Notes under the pieces: generated by a model
Told to the model about the DNA's origin: nothing
What the model saw: the letters and a program-made list of their open reading frames with translations, nothing else
The model's database searches: none
Origin: Petaurus breviceps papuanus
Lineage: Eukaryota; Chordata; Mammalia; Diprotodontia; Petauridae
Assembly: GCA_028583685.1 (NCBI GenBank)
Contig: JAMXIF010000031.1
Location: 3,849,610 to 3,913,609, forward strand
Length of the DNA: 64,000 bases
Reading direction: 5' to 3'
Part shown: in pieces, positions 37,647 through 47,911 of the stretch
Layout: every line of letters starts with the position of its first letter
Position numbering within the stretch: the first letter of the stretch is position 1
Made by a program: the position numbers and the translations under genes

Positions 37647-39594
37647 TCCTTAAAATAATAGGTAGCATCTATTTAAAACCATCAGAAAGTATTATATTTA
37701 ATGGTGATAAGCTAAAAGTATTTCCAATATGATCAGGAGTGAAACAAGGTGTCCACTATCACCCCTCTTATTCAATCTGGTACCAGAAATGTTAGCAGTA
37801 GCAATTAGAAAAGAAAAAGAAATCAAAGGAATCAAATTAGGCAAAGAAGCAACCAAGCTATTACTCTTTGCAGATGATATGATGATATACTTAGAGAATC
37901 CTAGAGAATAAAGTAAAAAAACTACTTGAGACAATAAATAAATTTGGCAAAGTTGCAGGATATAAAATAAAAGCACATAAATCCTCGGCATTCCTATATA
38001 TTTCCAATGCAATTCAACAGCAAGAGATAGACAAATCCCATTTAAAGTTACTGTAGACAATATAAAATATTTGGGAATCTACCTGCCAAAACAAACCCAG
38101 GATCTATACGATCACAACTATAAAACACTTTTCACACAAAATAAAGTCAGATCTAACTAATTGGAAAAATATCAACTGCTCGTGACTGGGTCAAGCTAAT
38201 ATAATACAAATGACAATTTTACCTAAATCAAATTACATATTTAATGCCACATCAATCAATTTACCAAAAAACTACTTTACAGAGCTAGAAAAAAATAGTA
38301 ACAAAATTCATTTGGAAGAACACAGTCCAGAATATCAAAGGAATTAACTAAAAGAAATGCTAGGAAAGGTAGACTAGCTATACCAGATTTCAATCTGTAT
38401 TATAAAGCAGCAGTCATCAAAACTACATGGTACTGGCTGAGGAAGAGAGTAGTAGATCAATGGAATAGATTAGGCACAGGAGATTCAGCAGTCCATGACT
38501 ATAGTAATCTATTGTTTGATAAACCCAAAGACCCCAGTTTTGGGGATTAAGAACTCACTATTTGACAAAAACTGCTGGGAAAACTGGAATATAGTGTGGC
38601 AGAAACTGGGCATAGACCATTATCTAACACCATATACCAAAATCAAGTCTAAATGGGTGCATGAATCTAGGTATAAAGGTTGATACTGTAAACAATCTTG
38701 GAAAGCAAGGACTAGTTTACCTATCAGATTTGTGGAGAGGGAAAGACTTTATGACTAAACAAGAATTAGAGAACATTATAAAGTACAAAATGGATAATTT
38801 TGACTACATTAAATTGAAAAGCTTCTGTACCAACAAAGCCAATGTAACCAAGATTAAGAGGGAGGTGGGAAATTGGGAAAGAATTTTTACAACCGATGTC
38901 TCTGATAACTCATTTCTAAAATGTACAGAGAATTGAGTCAAATTTATAAGAATACAAGTCATTCCCCAATTGATAAATGGTCAAAGGATATGAACAGGCA
39001 GTTTTCAGAGAAAAAAATTAAAGATTTATAGATATGCATATGAAGAAATGCTATAAATCACTATTGATTAGAGAAATGCAAATCAAAACAACTCTGAGGT
39101 ACCACATCTCACCAATCAGATTGGCTAAGATGACAAAACAGTAAAATGACAAATGCTGGAGAGGATGTGGGCAAACTGGAACACTAATGCATTGCTGGTG
39201 GAGTTGTGAACTGATCCAACCTTTCTGGAGAGCAATCTGGAATTATGCCCAAAGGGCTATAAATAATTTCATGCCCTTTGACCCAGCAATACCATTTCTA
39301 GCGTTATATCCCAAAGAGATCATAGAAGTGGGAGGAAGAACTATATGTACAAAAATATTTATGGCAGCTCTTTTTGTAGTAGCAAAGAATTGGAAATTAA
39401 GGGGGTGCCCATCAATTGGGGAATGGCTGAACAAGTTGTGGTATATATATGTCATGGAATACTATTGTGCTATAAGAAACGAGGAGCAGATGGACTTCAT
39501 GCTTTCCTGGAGAGGCTTATACGAACTGATGCTGAGTGAGAAGAGCACAACCAGGAGAAATTTGTATGCAATTACAGACACAATGTATGTGTGA
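37647..39594 (+). pseudogene. L1 ORF2 remnant: RT catalytic box to C-terminus
   Basis: [14 protein letters not shown] at 37,861 onward holds the RT catalytic FADD. Then comes the connection region (YKAAVIKTTWYWLR at about 38,400) and a C-terminal piece from 39,187 with MHCWWSCELIQPFWRAIWNY. Several frameshifts. Similarity to the young copies is still high, so it is not ancient. Confidence 0.8.
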
Positions 39595-39932
39595 TGACCA
39601 ACTTTGATAGACTGGATTCTTCTCAGCAATGCAGTGATATAAGTCAATCCCAAAAGACTCATGATGGAGAGAGATGTCTACATCCAGAGAAAGAACTAGA
39701 AAGAACTGAGTCTGAATTCAAACTGAAGCAAACTACCTCATCTTTTTCTTTTTCTTGTTTGGTTTTATTTCCTCTTTACCATTTTTCATTCCATCTGATA
39801 CAATCTGTCTTTATAACCTGACTGTCCAATGTGAAAGTATTTGCAAATCCTATACTTGATTGTATGCTGCCATGGGGGGGGGGGGGAAAATTTGAAACTC
39901 AAGGAATTGTGGGACTGAATCTTGTAAACTAA

Positions 39933-40032
39933 NNNNNNNNNNNNNNNNNNNNNNNNNNNNNNNNNNNNNNNNNNNNNNNNNNNNNNNNNNNNNNNNNNNN
40001 NNNNNNNNNNNNNNNNNNNNNNNNNNNNNNNN
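39933..40032. other. Assembly gap, exactly 100 N
   Basis: A conventional unknown-size gap placed in the L1 3' UTR. The sequence before it ('gaatcttgtaaactaa') recurs after it at 40,087-40,102. The L1 terminus is therefore present at least twice, and the gap may hide a further copy or mark an assembly problem at the adjacent G run (39,874-39,886). Confidence 0.95.
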
Positions 40033-40134
40033 ATGGCAGGGGGAAGGGAGAGTGACATAATTCGAAACTCAAGGAAGTGTGGAATTGAATCTTGTAAACT
40101 AAAAGCAAACAAACAAATTAATTTTTTTTTAAAT

Positions 40135-40292
40135 GGTGACAGCCAGGTGGTGCAGTAAGAGCGCTGGCCCCAGCGTCAGGAGACCCGATATTGGTTCCGG
40201 CCTCAGATACTTGGCACCCACACAAAATAACTAGACATGGAACCTAGAGCAAGTTACTTAACCCCAACTGCTTTAAAACAAAAACAAAAAAA
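40135..40292 (+). mobile_element. tRNA-derived SINE, A/B intermediate
   Basis: 'gacagccaggtggtgcagta', 'gatattggttccggcctcag', 'cacccacacaaaataactag', 'aaccccaactgctttaaaac'. Inserted in the A/T-rich tail of the L1. Confidence 0.85.
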
Positions 40293-40345
40293 TGAAAAAA
40301 TTTAAAAATTTTTTAAAATGAAAAAAATCTGAGGAAAAAAAAAGT

Positions 40346-41907
40346 ATCTCAAAACCTCACTGAGAATCATTCATTCAGAATTAGATTGGAGCAAATGGAA
40401 GCTAGTGCTTTATGAGAAATCAAGATACTATTAAACAGATCCAAACAAATGAAAGAAGAAAAGGCAATGTAAAATATCTCACTGGAAAAACCAGTGACCT
40501 GGAAAATAGATCCAGGAGAGATAATTTTAAAATTATTGGACTATCTGAAAGCCATGATCAAAGTAAGAACCTAGAAACCATCCTCCAAAAAATTCTCTAG
40601 GAAAACTGCCCTGATGTTTTAGAACCAGAGGGCAAAATAGAAGTTGAAAGAATCTACCAATCACCTGAAAAAGATCCCAAAAAGAAAACTCCTAGGAATA
40701 TTACAAACAGCCAGGAAGAAACAATTTGAATATTGTAGAAACACAATCAGGATAACACAGGATCTAGCAGCTTCTACATTTAGGGATCAAAGGGCCTGGA
40801 ATATGATATTCTGGAGGGCAAAGGAGCTGGGATTAAAACCAAGATTCACCTACCCAGCAAAACTGAGTATCATGTTTCAGGGGAAAATATGGTCATTCAG
40901 TGGAATAGAAAACTTTCAAGCATTCTTGATGAAAAAAACAGAGTTGAATAGAAAATTTGACTTTCAAATACAAGAAGCAAGAGAAGCATGAGAAAGTAAA
41001 CAGGGAAAAGAAATCATAAGGATCTTATGAAAGTTGAACTATTTATATTCCTACATGGAAAAATGATAATTGTAACTGATGAAATTTTTCTCAGTATGAA
41101 AATAGTTGAAGGCGATATGTGTGTGTGTGTCTATATAGGAGGGTATATGGGTATATGAATACATATGTGAATGAGTGTATATATGTTTACAGGTATACAT
41201 AGATAGAGGGCACAGGACCAATTTAATAGGAAGGGATGATACTTAAAAGGTGAAATTAAGAGGTGAGAGAAGAATATAATGAGAGGAGATGGAGAGAGAC
41301 AGAATGGGGTAAACTATCTCATATAGAAGAGGCAAGGGAAAATAGTTAAAATGGAGGGAAGAACAAGAAGGCAAAAGGGAATGGGTCAACCTTATTCTCA
41401 TTGAAGTTGGCTCAGGGAGGGAATGACATACACAGTAAATAGGGTATCTCACTCTACAGGAGAGTAGGGGGGAAGGGGATGAGAGGGGGCATGATGGAAG
41501 GTAGGACAGGCTGGGGGGAGGGAAGTTGGAAGCGCCCACTTTTGAAAAGGGACAGGCTCAAAGTAGATAACAGAACAAGTGGGAGGTGGGTTACGAGGGA
41601 GGGAAATATAGTCAGTCTTTTACAATATATCTACTATAGTAATGTTTTTTACAATTTTAAATGTAATTGGGAAATAAGATATATAGGCACTGTGGCATAG
41701 ACATCCACCATTGCCCTACTGGGAAAGTTGAAGGGGGTATGGGAGAGAGCAGATTGGAGGAGGGGATATCCTGTGGGACCGCTATTTTGGGGCAGTGGGT
41801 AGGGGAAAAACAGGGAAAAAATTTGTAACTCAAAATCTGGTGGAAATGAATGATGTAAACCAGAATTTAATAAAGCATTTGGGGAAAACAAAAAAGAAAA
41901 AATAAAC
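40346..41907 (+). mobile_element. HAL1, right part (rest of ORF1 and 3' region)
   Basis: Resumes HAL1 ORF1 where 32,750 left it: 'ttcagaattagattggagca', then frames MRNQDTIKQIQTNERRKG and ITQDLAASTFRDQRAWNMIF. ORF1 ends about 40,991. No ORF2 follows. A purine-rich 3' region ends 'ccagaatttaataaagcatt' and A-rich tail. ORF1 carries frameshifts and a stop, so this copy is dead and older than the one at 44,844. Confidence 0.88.
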
Positions 41908-41919
41908 CTGTGTGACTCA

Positions 41920-42394
41920 AAAATTGATGTTACTCTAATCAAAAATAAGACACATGGAAGAACAGTACCTTTAGGGGAAAAGATGAAGAAATATGCTTTC
42001 CATATGCAGAGTTCAAGATGTCTACCAAACATGAAATTTGATGGGGTACATAGGTAGATGAGGACAGGAGACTGAAACTCAGAAGACTACCGCTAGTCAC
42101 ACAGATCACTCAACTTAAGGTAGCACATGACATCTCAAAGAACAAGAGGAAAAGACAGATAAGCATTCAGCTGAAGTTGACTAACAAATATATTGATCCC
42201 TAACAATGAATCCTCTAACACCTGGTCCCTTTACTGCAAATATTTTACTAAATCCTAATCATGGGATCCCTCTCCCTCATGGGAATTTAGATTCTTCTAA
42301 ATTCCTATTCCCTTGTTGGTACAAGGAAGTCATACCATCATACTGACAGTGTACACTACAAGCTGACATCATATTTGGAGGTAGAAGGTTGGTC
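41920..42394. other. No recognised feature
   Basis: Unique sequence between HAL1 and a MIR. Confidence 0.4.
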
Positions 42395-42399
42395 AAGTT

Positions 42400-42556
42400 C
42401 AAGCACTTCATTTTAAAGATGAGGAAATGAAGTCTCAAACATATTAAGTCTCTTGTCAGAAGGCTCAACTATTATCCACAAGGTTGGGATTCAAAGCCAA
42501 AGGCTGACTCCAAATCCAGCACTTTTTTTCCCCACTGTATCACCCTGCCTGCAAAG
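42400..42556 (-). mobile_element. MIR, antisense
   Basis: 'cattttaaagatgaggaaat', 'gggattcaaagccaaaggct', 'gactccaaatccagcacttt' follow the reversed MIR. Confidence 0.6.
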
Positions 42557-42649
42557 TTATCTAATTTGAATAGGCCCATAATGCTACAAATCAATCTACC
42601 TCTGGCCCTCTTATTAACTTGGACATTTTTAATAAAATCATTTTAACTA

Positions 42650-42760
42650 TCCAACCATCTAATTTTACAAATAAGAAAACAGATTTAGAAACATTTACTG
42701 AATTGACCAAAATCAAAAAGCTAATTAGTGGCAGAGAGAAGACCAACTTTCCTACTTTTT
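42650..42760 (-). mobile_element. MIR fragment, antisense
   Basis: 'aattttacaaataagaaaac' followed by 'aaaagctaattagtggcaga' resembles the reversed MIR core. Confidence 0.45.
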
Positions 42761-42904
42761 TTCCCTATTACGTTTTTTCCCTATTTTTTGCTGCTTCTAT
42801 AATATGCAAAATTTTGGTCAGAAGACCACTACTGAAATTGAAAGTTTTTGAACTCTCAAAGTCAACTAGGATAAAGACAATAGTGGGTTAATAAAAAAGC
42901 TTTT

Positions 42905-43331
42905 TTTTTTTTTTGAAAAGGGACAGGACCAAAGTAGAAGATCAAGTGGGAGATAGGATAGGAGGGAGGGAAATATAATTTATCTTCTAAAATGTATCTA
43001 TTATGGAAATGTTTTGCGTAGCTACACGTGTACAACCTATATTGAATTCCCTATCTTCCCAGTAAGGGTGGGTGAGGAGGAAGGGAAAGAATCTGGAATT
43101 CAAAGTTTTAAAATCAAATGTTTAAATATATATATATATATATATATACTATTATTAATACTATTTTACATGTAATTGGAAAATAAGAGGAGGGGATGTC
43201 CTGGGGGATCACTATTTTGGGGAGGTGGGAAGGGGAAAAACGGGGAGAAAATTTGTAACCCAAAATCTGGCGGAAATGAATGAAGTAAACCAGAAGTTAA
43301 TAAAGCATTTGGGAAAAAAAAATAAAAAACA
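42905..43331 (+). mobile_element. HAL1 3' fragment
   Basis: 5'-truncated. 'gaaaagggacaggaccaaag', a TA microsatellite at 43,122-43,148, then 'tctggcggaaatgaatgaag' and 'ttaataaagcatttgg'. The 15-bp TSD 'aataaaaaagctttt' lies at 42,890-42,904 and 43,332-43,346. Compared with 47,340 it lacks about 80 bp after the microsatellite. Confidence 0.88.
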
Positions 43332-43479
43332 AATAAAAAAGCTTTTCCTCAGGTACCTCTGGTAAATGTCTGGTTAAGAGACTGAAAATTAACACAATGT
43401 CTAAGATCAAAAGCCCGGAAGCAGGAGGCTAAAAATATAAACAAAAAGTTCTAAGAAAAGCTGTGAATTTTTAACAATC

Positions 43480-44160
43480 CTATGAAAGACTACTCCAAAT
43501 CTCTAACAGAATAAATGACAAAGTGACTCTAAAGTTTCACCTTATACCCTGAAAAATGGTCAAGACAAGAAGACAAAAGATAGGAATAACAAATGGTGAG
43601 ACAATTGTGAAAAGAAAATACGCTAACATATGTTAGAAAAAGAGTAAACTAATCTAACCATTTTGGAAAGCAATTTGAAATTAAGCTAAAAAGAGTAACA
43701 TTTTAAAATGCCCATACCTTTTGACTCGGATAGCATGGCTAGAGATATGCTCTCAAACAAGTTCATAATAAAAACCAAAAGTTGATTCTATACAAAATAT
43801 TCATGCTAGCAGTTTTGCAGAAGAACTGTGGATAGAAAGTAGATTGCCATTGATTACAGAATGCCTAAACAAGGTGTAGTACCCGAAAGCAATGAAATGT
43901 TTTGGGGGTTTCATCTGTAAAAAATAATGAATACCAAGAATATATAAAAGGCAAGACCAGAAAAATGTACAAAATTACTAGGGCAACATTAATGGAAAGA
44001 ACTTGACTAAACTTAGTTTTGAAGGATAAAAAAAATGTATCTCCTCCTCCTTGCAGACAATAGAGTGAGAATGATGAGATACACTGTATATAGTAACATT
44101 AATAGCTGAGATATGCTACCTGATTTTAATTCCTTTTCTCTTTATTTAAATTCAGATTAT
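43480..44160 (+). mobile_element. Old L1 ORF2 C-terminus and 3' end
   Basis: 'aaccattttggaaagcaatt' matches 'QPFWRAIW'. 'cccataccttttgactcgga' matches 'FDPAIP'. 'cagttttgcagaagaactgt' and 'ccattgattacagaatgcct' match the following ORF2 text. Degenerate. Confidence 0.55.
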
Positions 44161-44251
44161 TGTATTCCATGAAGGGATGACTTGCTGGGAGAAGGATGGT
44201 TTTTGTTTTATTATTCTAATAATTAGAAGCCTTTACTTAGATCCCTTGATT

Positions 44252-44415
44252 TACTCTTTTATTTTTTGAGGGAAGAAGGCAGGGCAATCAGGGTTAAGCG
44301 ACTTGCCTGAGGTCACACAGCTAGAAAGCATGTCAAGAGTCTGAGGCCGGATTTGAACTCTGGTCCTCCTGACTCCAGGGTTGGTGCTCAATTACTGAAT
44401 CACCTAGCTGCCCCT
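44252..44415 (-). mobile_element. tRNA-derived SINE, type A, antisense
   Basis: 'aggtcacacagctagaaagc', 'ccggatttgaactctggtcc', head 'aatcacctagctgcccc'. TSD 'cccttgatt' at 44,243-44,251 and 44,416-44,424. Confidence 0.88.
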
Positions 44416-44609
44416 CCCTTGATTCTTTTAAAATCTATGCCCAGAACATGGAAGCTAGTTGACTGGTTAATTATTCTTCATAGTCCTATCTTTAATATTT
44501 TCTTTATTTCTCTTTTCACCTTCACTCTTCAGTCCCCTATTCCTCTTTCCCTTGCTTCCATTGGAGTGTTCATCCATGGGACCCTACGCATCTTTTGAAA
44601 TAACTTTTC

Positions 44610-44760
44610 AGGTAGCACAGCCAGTAAGAGCACCAGCTCCAGTGTTGGGATGACCTGGAGATCGAATCCCGGGCTCAAACACTTAGCACCCACCCAGAAA
44701 CACCTGGCCGTGTAACCTTGAGCAAGTTACTTAACCCCGATTGCTTTTAAAAAAAAAAAA
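44610..44760 (+). mobile_element. tRNA-derived SINE, type B (left-monomer type)
   Basis: 5'-truncated head 'aggtagcacagccagtaaga', 'gatcgaatcccgggctcaaa', 'agcacccacccagaaacacc', A-tail. TSD 'at(a/t)acttttc' at 44,600-44,609 and 44,761-44,770. Confidence 0.9.
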
Positions 44761-45560
44761 ATTACTTTTCCAAAAAATACAGAATAGATGTCAGATTCCT
44801 CACAACTTTTTCTCCCTATCATAAATATTAAAACAAAGAAGTTGGGGGCGGAGCCAAGATGGCGGAGTAGAAGCACGACCTTCCCGCGGCTCCGGCTTCC
44901 ACCCTCCCCAATCCATGTAAAAAGGGGACTCTAAACAAACTTTGGAGCTGCAGAACCCACAAAATGACAGAGAAGCTAACCTCCTGATGAGGACAGCCCG
45001 GCAGGCTGGCAGAAATCAGCCAGCACAGCGCTCTGGGAGCCGAGCCCAGCCCCACGCTGTGGCTTTAGCCCCAGGGCAGGCCTGACCAGCCGCCAGCCAG
45101 AGGGACTCCAGATCAGCAGCAGCTGTGGCCGTTCCCAGATTTATCAATACAGAGATGCGAAGGACAAGGTGAGAGGCCAGTGCAGTCTGGACTTTGGGAC
45201 CCAGGAAGTGGGAGTGCATGGCTTTTACCCCCGGAGCGAGAAACCGCTGAGACACCAGCACAGCCTGCCAACACCACGTGGCAGCTTCAGCTCCTAGCCT
45301 GCAGAGTGTAGGGGGACCAAGCACCAGTCTGAGGGGTAATCGCTCTTGCTTTAACCTGCTTGGATCTGGATTGCAGTCTAGGGTGGAGGTCCTGGGGTGT
45401 GTGTCCAGCTTGCCAGAGCGTGTGGAGACCTCAGAGAGGGCACCCATCTAATACCTCCGGCAGCTGAGAAAACCCCAGCGTTTGGGACGAAAACTCCCCT
45501 GTCTGGTGGCACAGTCCTACTGTGGCAAAAAGCCCAAAAGTCAAATCATTGAGTGGCAAA

Positions 45561-46628
45561 ATGAGCAGGCAAAGGAAACAACGCAGACAGAAGATTCCAA
45601 CATTACACTCCTATTTTGGGGATAAGAAGGAGCAAGGCATGGAACAGGAGGAAATCAGTGAAGTCAGAACTCCTGCACCAAAAGCTTCTAAGGAAAATAC
45701 AAGCTGGTTACAGGCCATAGAGGACCTTAAGAAGCAGATAAGAGAAGTGGAGGAAAAATTGGGAAGAGAAATGAGAACAATGCAAGAAAATTATGAAATG
45801 AGAGTCAACAGCCTGACTGAAGAAAATAATACCTTAAAAAACAGACTGACTCAAATGGCAAAGGAGGCTCAAAAAGGCAATGAGGAGAAGAATGCCTTAA
45901 AAAGTCGAATTTGCCAGATGGAAAAAGAATCTCAAAAGCTCACTGAGGAGAATCATTGCTTCAGAATTAGATTGGAGCAAATGGAAGCTAATGACTTTAT
46001 GAGAAATCAAGATGCTGTTAAACAGATCCAAACAAATGAAAGAATAGAAGGCAATGTGAAATATCTCATGGGAAAAACCACTGACCTGGAAAATGGATCC
46101 AGGAGAGATAATTTAAAAATTATTGGACTGCCTGAGAGCCATGACCAAAGTAAGAGCCTGGAAAGCATCCTCCAGGAAGTTCTCAAAGAAAACTGCCCTG
46201 ATGTTTTAGAAGCAGAGGGCAAAACAGAGGATGAAATAATCCACCAATCACCTCCTGAAAAAGATCCCAAAAAGAAAACTCCTAGAAATATTATAGCCAG
46301 GTTCCGGAATTCCCAGATTAAGGAGAGAATATTAGAAGCAGCCAGGAAGAAACAATTTGAATATTGTGGAAACACAGTCGGGATAACCCAGGATCTGGCA
46401 GCTTCTACACTGAGGGATCGAAGGGCCTGGAATGTGATATTCCGGAGGTCAAGGGAGCTGGGATTAAAACCAAGAGTCACCTACCCAGCAAAACTGAATA
46501 TCATGTTTCAGGGGAAAATATGGTCATTCAGTGGAATACAGGACTTTCAATTTCAAGCATTCTTGCTGAAAAAACCAGAGTTGAATAGAAAATTTGACAT
46601 TCAGATACAAGAAGCAAGAGTAGCATGA
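45561..46628 (+). CDS. HAL1 ORF1 protein (L1 ORF1p-like RNA-binding protein)
   Basis: 355 codons from ATG at 45,561 (MSRQRKQRRQKIPTLHSYFG). The frame is open further upstream but only with a GTG, and the ATG is conserved in the older copy. Residues of about 55-150 are heptad-rich coiled coil (KKQIREVEEKLGREM, NSLTEENNTLKNRL), which in L1 forms the ORF1p trimer. About 185-260 is RRM-like (NLKIIGLPESHDQSKSLESI). About 260-345 is the C-terminal domain (ITQDLAASTLRDRRAWNVIF, PRVTYPAKLNIMFQGK). In L1 this protein binds RNA as a chaperone in cis. There is no RT or endonuclease, so mobility must depend on L1 ORF2p. No stop or frameshift is visible. Whether it is expressed cannot be seen here. Confidence 0.88.
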   Translation: MSRQRKQRRQKIPTLHSYFGDKKEQGMEQEEISEVRTPAPKASKENTSWLQAIEDLKKQIREVEEKLGREMRTMQENYEMRVNSLTEENNTLKNRLTQMAKEAQKGNEEKNALKSRICQMEKESQKLTEENHCFRIRLEQMEANDFMRNQDAVKQIQTNERIEGNVKYLMGKTTDLENGSRRDNLKIIGLPESHDQSKSLESILQEVLKENCPDVLEAEGKTEDEIIHQSPPEKDPKKKTPRNIIARFRNSQIKERILEAARKKQFEYCGNTVGITQDLAASTLRDRRAWNVIFRRSRELGLKPRVTYPAKLNIMFQGKIWSFSGIQDFQFQAFLLKKPELNRKFDIQIQEARVA

Positions 46629-46680
46629 AAAGGTAAACAGGGAAAAGAAATCATAAGGAACTTATCAAAGTTGAACTATT

Positions 46681-46832
46681 TTTTTTTTTTTAAGCAATCA
46701 GGGTTGAGTGGCTTGTTCGGGGTTACATGGCCGGTTGTTGTTTCTGGGTGTGGTGCCGGGTGTCTGGGCCCGGATTTGATCCAGGTCGTCCCAGCACTGG
46801 AGCCGGTGCTCTTGCTCGCTGAGCCACCTGGC
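46681..46832 (-). mobile_element. tRNA-derived SINE, type B, inserted in HAL1
   Basis: Poly-T, 'aagcaatcagggttgagtgg', 'cggatttgatccaggtcgtc', head 'ctgagccacctgg'. Perfect 15-bp TSD 'caaagttgaactatt' at 46,666-46,680 and 46,833-46,847. It landed about 50 bp after the HAL1 ORF1 stop and must be younger than that HAL1. Confidence 0.92.
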
Positions 46833-46916
46833 CAAAGTTGAACTATTAACATTCCTACATGGAAAAACAATAATTGTAACCTATGAAACTTTTCTCAGTA
46901 GTTGAAGGGATTAGAA

Positions 46917-46937
46917 ATATATATATATATATATATG
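46917..46937. repeat. (TA)n microsatellite in HAL1
   Basis: About nine TA units. The same site in the older HAL1 at 41,117 holds (TG)n. Confidence 0.85.
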
Positions 46938-47570
46938 TCTTTATATGAGGGTATTCAGGCATACGAATACATATGTGAATGTGTGTATATACGTTTACAG
47001 GTATACATAGATAGAGGGCACGGGACCAATTTAACAGGAAGGGATGATACTTAAAAGGTGAAATTAAGAGGTGAGAGGAATATAATGAGAGGAGATGGGG
47101 AGAGACAGAGTGGGGCAAACTATCTCATACAGAAGAGGCAAGGAAAAATGGTTACAATGGAGGGGAAGAATAGGAAGGCAAAAGGGAATAGGTCAACCTT
47201 ATTCCTATTGAATCTGGCCTGAGAAGGGAGGGAAATACACACTAAATAGGGGATTTCACCCTCCAGGAAGATAGGGGGGGAAGGGGATGTAAGGGGGGAT
47301 GATGGAAGGGAGGGCAGGCTGGGAGTGAGGGAAGTTGGAAGCACCCACTTTTGAAAAGGGACAGGATCAAAGTAGAGAATAGAACAAGTGTGAGGTGGGA
47401 TAGGAGGGAGGGAAATATAGTCAGTCTTTTACAATACATCTACTATGTTATTGTTTTGCATTAGCCACACATGTACAACCTATACTGAACTGCTTGTCCC
47501 CCCAGTGGGGGTGGGTGGCAGGGGGGGGAAGGGAATGAATCTGGAATTGAAAGTTTAAATAAAATATTCA

Positions 47571-47603
47571 AATATATATATATATATATATATATAAATG
47601 TGA

Positions 47604-47641
<38 letters not shown>

Positions 47642-47642
47642 T
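47571..47642. repeat. (TA)n microsatellite, two runs, in HAL1
   Basis: Runs at 47,571-47,596 and 47,607-47,642 separated by 'aatgtgagtg'. The same site in the HAL1 at 42,905 holds one TA run (43,122-43,148). Confidence 0.85.
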
Positions 47643-47911
47643 ATTATTAATACCATCTTACATGTAATTAAGAGAAAAGATATACAGGCACTGAGGCATA
47701 GAGATCCACTGGAAAAGTTGAAACGTGTATGGGAGAAAATATGGGAGAGAGCAGATTGGAGGTGGGGATATCCTGTGGGACTGCTGTTTTGGGGGAGTGG
47801 GTGGGGGGAAAACGGGGAGAAAATTTGTAACTCAAAATCTGGCGGAAACGAATGATGTAAATCAGCAGTTAATAAAGCATTTAAATTAAAAAAAAAAAAA
47901 ACAAAGAAGTT

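Larger units (their letters stand above)
32751..40345 (+). mobile_element. L1, nearly full length, inserted in HAL1
   Basis: Order: 5' UTR (about 32,751-33,156), ORF1 (33,157-34,155), a roughly 780-bp purine-rich spacer, ORF2 from about 34,920 to 39,594, a 3' UTR and an A-rich tail. The HAL1 text at the breakpoints is duplicated ('cctcaaaagctca' at 32,738-32,750; 'tctcaaaacctca' at 40,347-40,359), so it is a single insertion into HAL1. It is itself hit by a young L1 (36,754), an assembly gap (39,933) and a SINE (40,135). Both ORFs carry frameshifts and stops, so it is dead. Confidence 0.85.
44844..47898 (+). mobile_element. HAL1 (half-L1), full length with open ORF1
   Basis: 3,055 bp including a 167-bp SINE insertion, so about 2.9 kb of HAL1. 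Starts 'gggggcggagccaagatggcgg', has a GC-rich 5' UTR of about 700 bp, ORF1, then a purine-rich 3' region ending 'agttaataaagcatttaaat' plus A-tail. Perfect 13-bp TSD 'aaacaaagaagtt' at 44,831-44,843 and 47,899-47,911. No ORF2 was ever present. Three other loci in this window share the same post-ORF1 sequence, so this is a family and not a single deletion. The open frame and perfect TSD point to a recent insertion. Confidence 0.92.

Noticed and set aside
46007-46480. 157-codon antisense frame across HAL1 ORF1
   Set aside because: It is the mirror of the conserved ORF1 sense frame and has no sign of a protein of its own.
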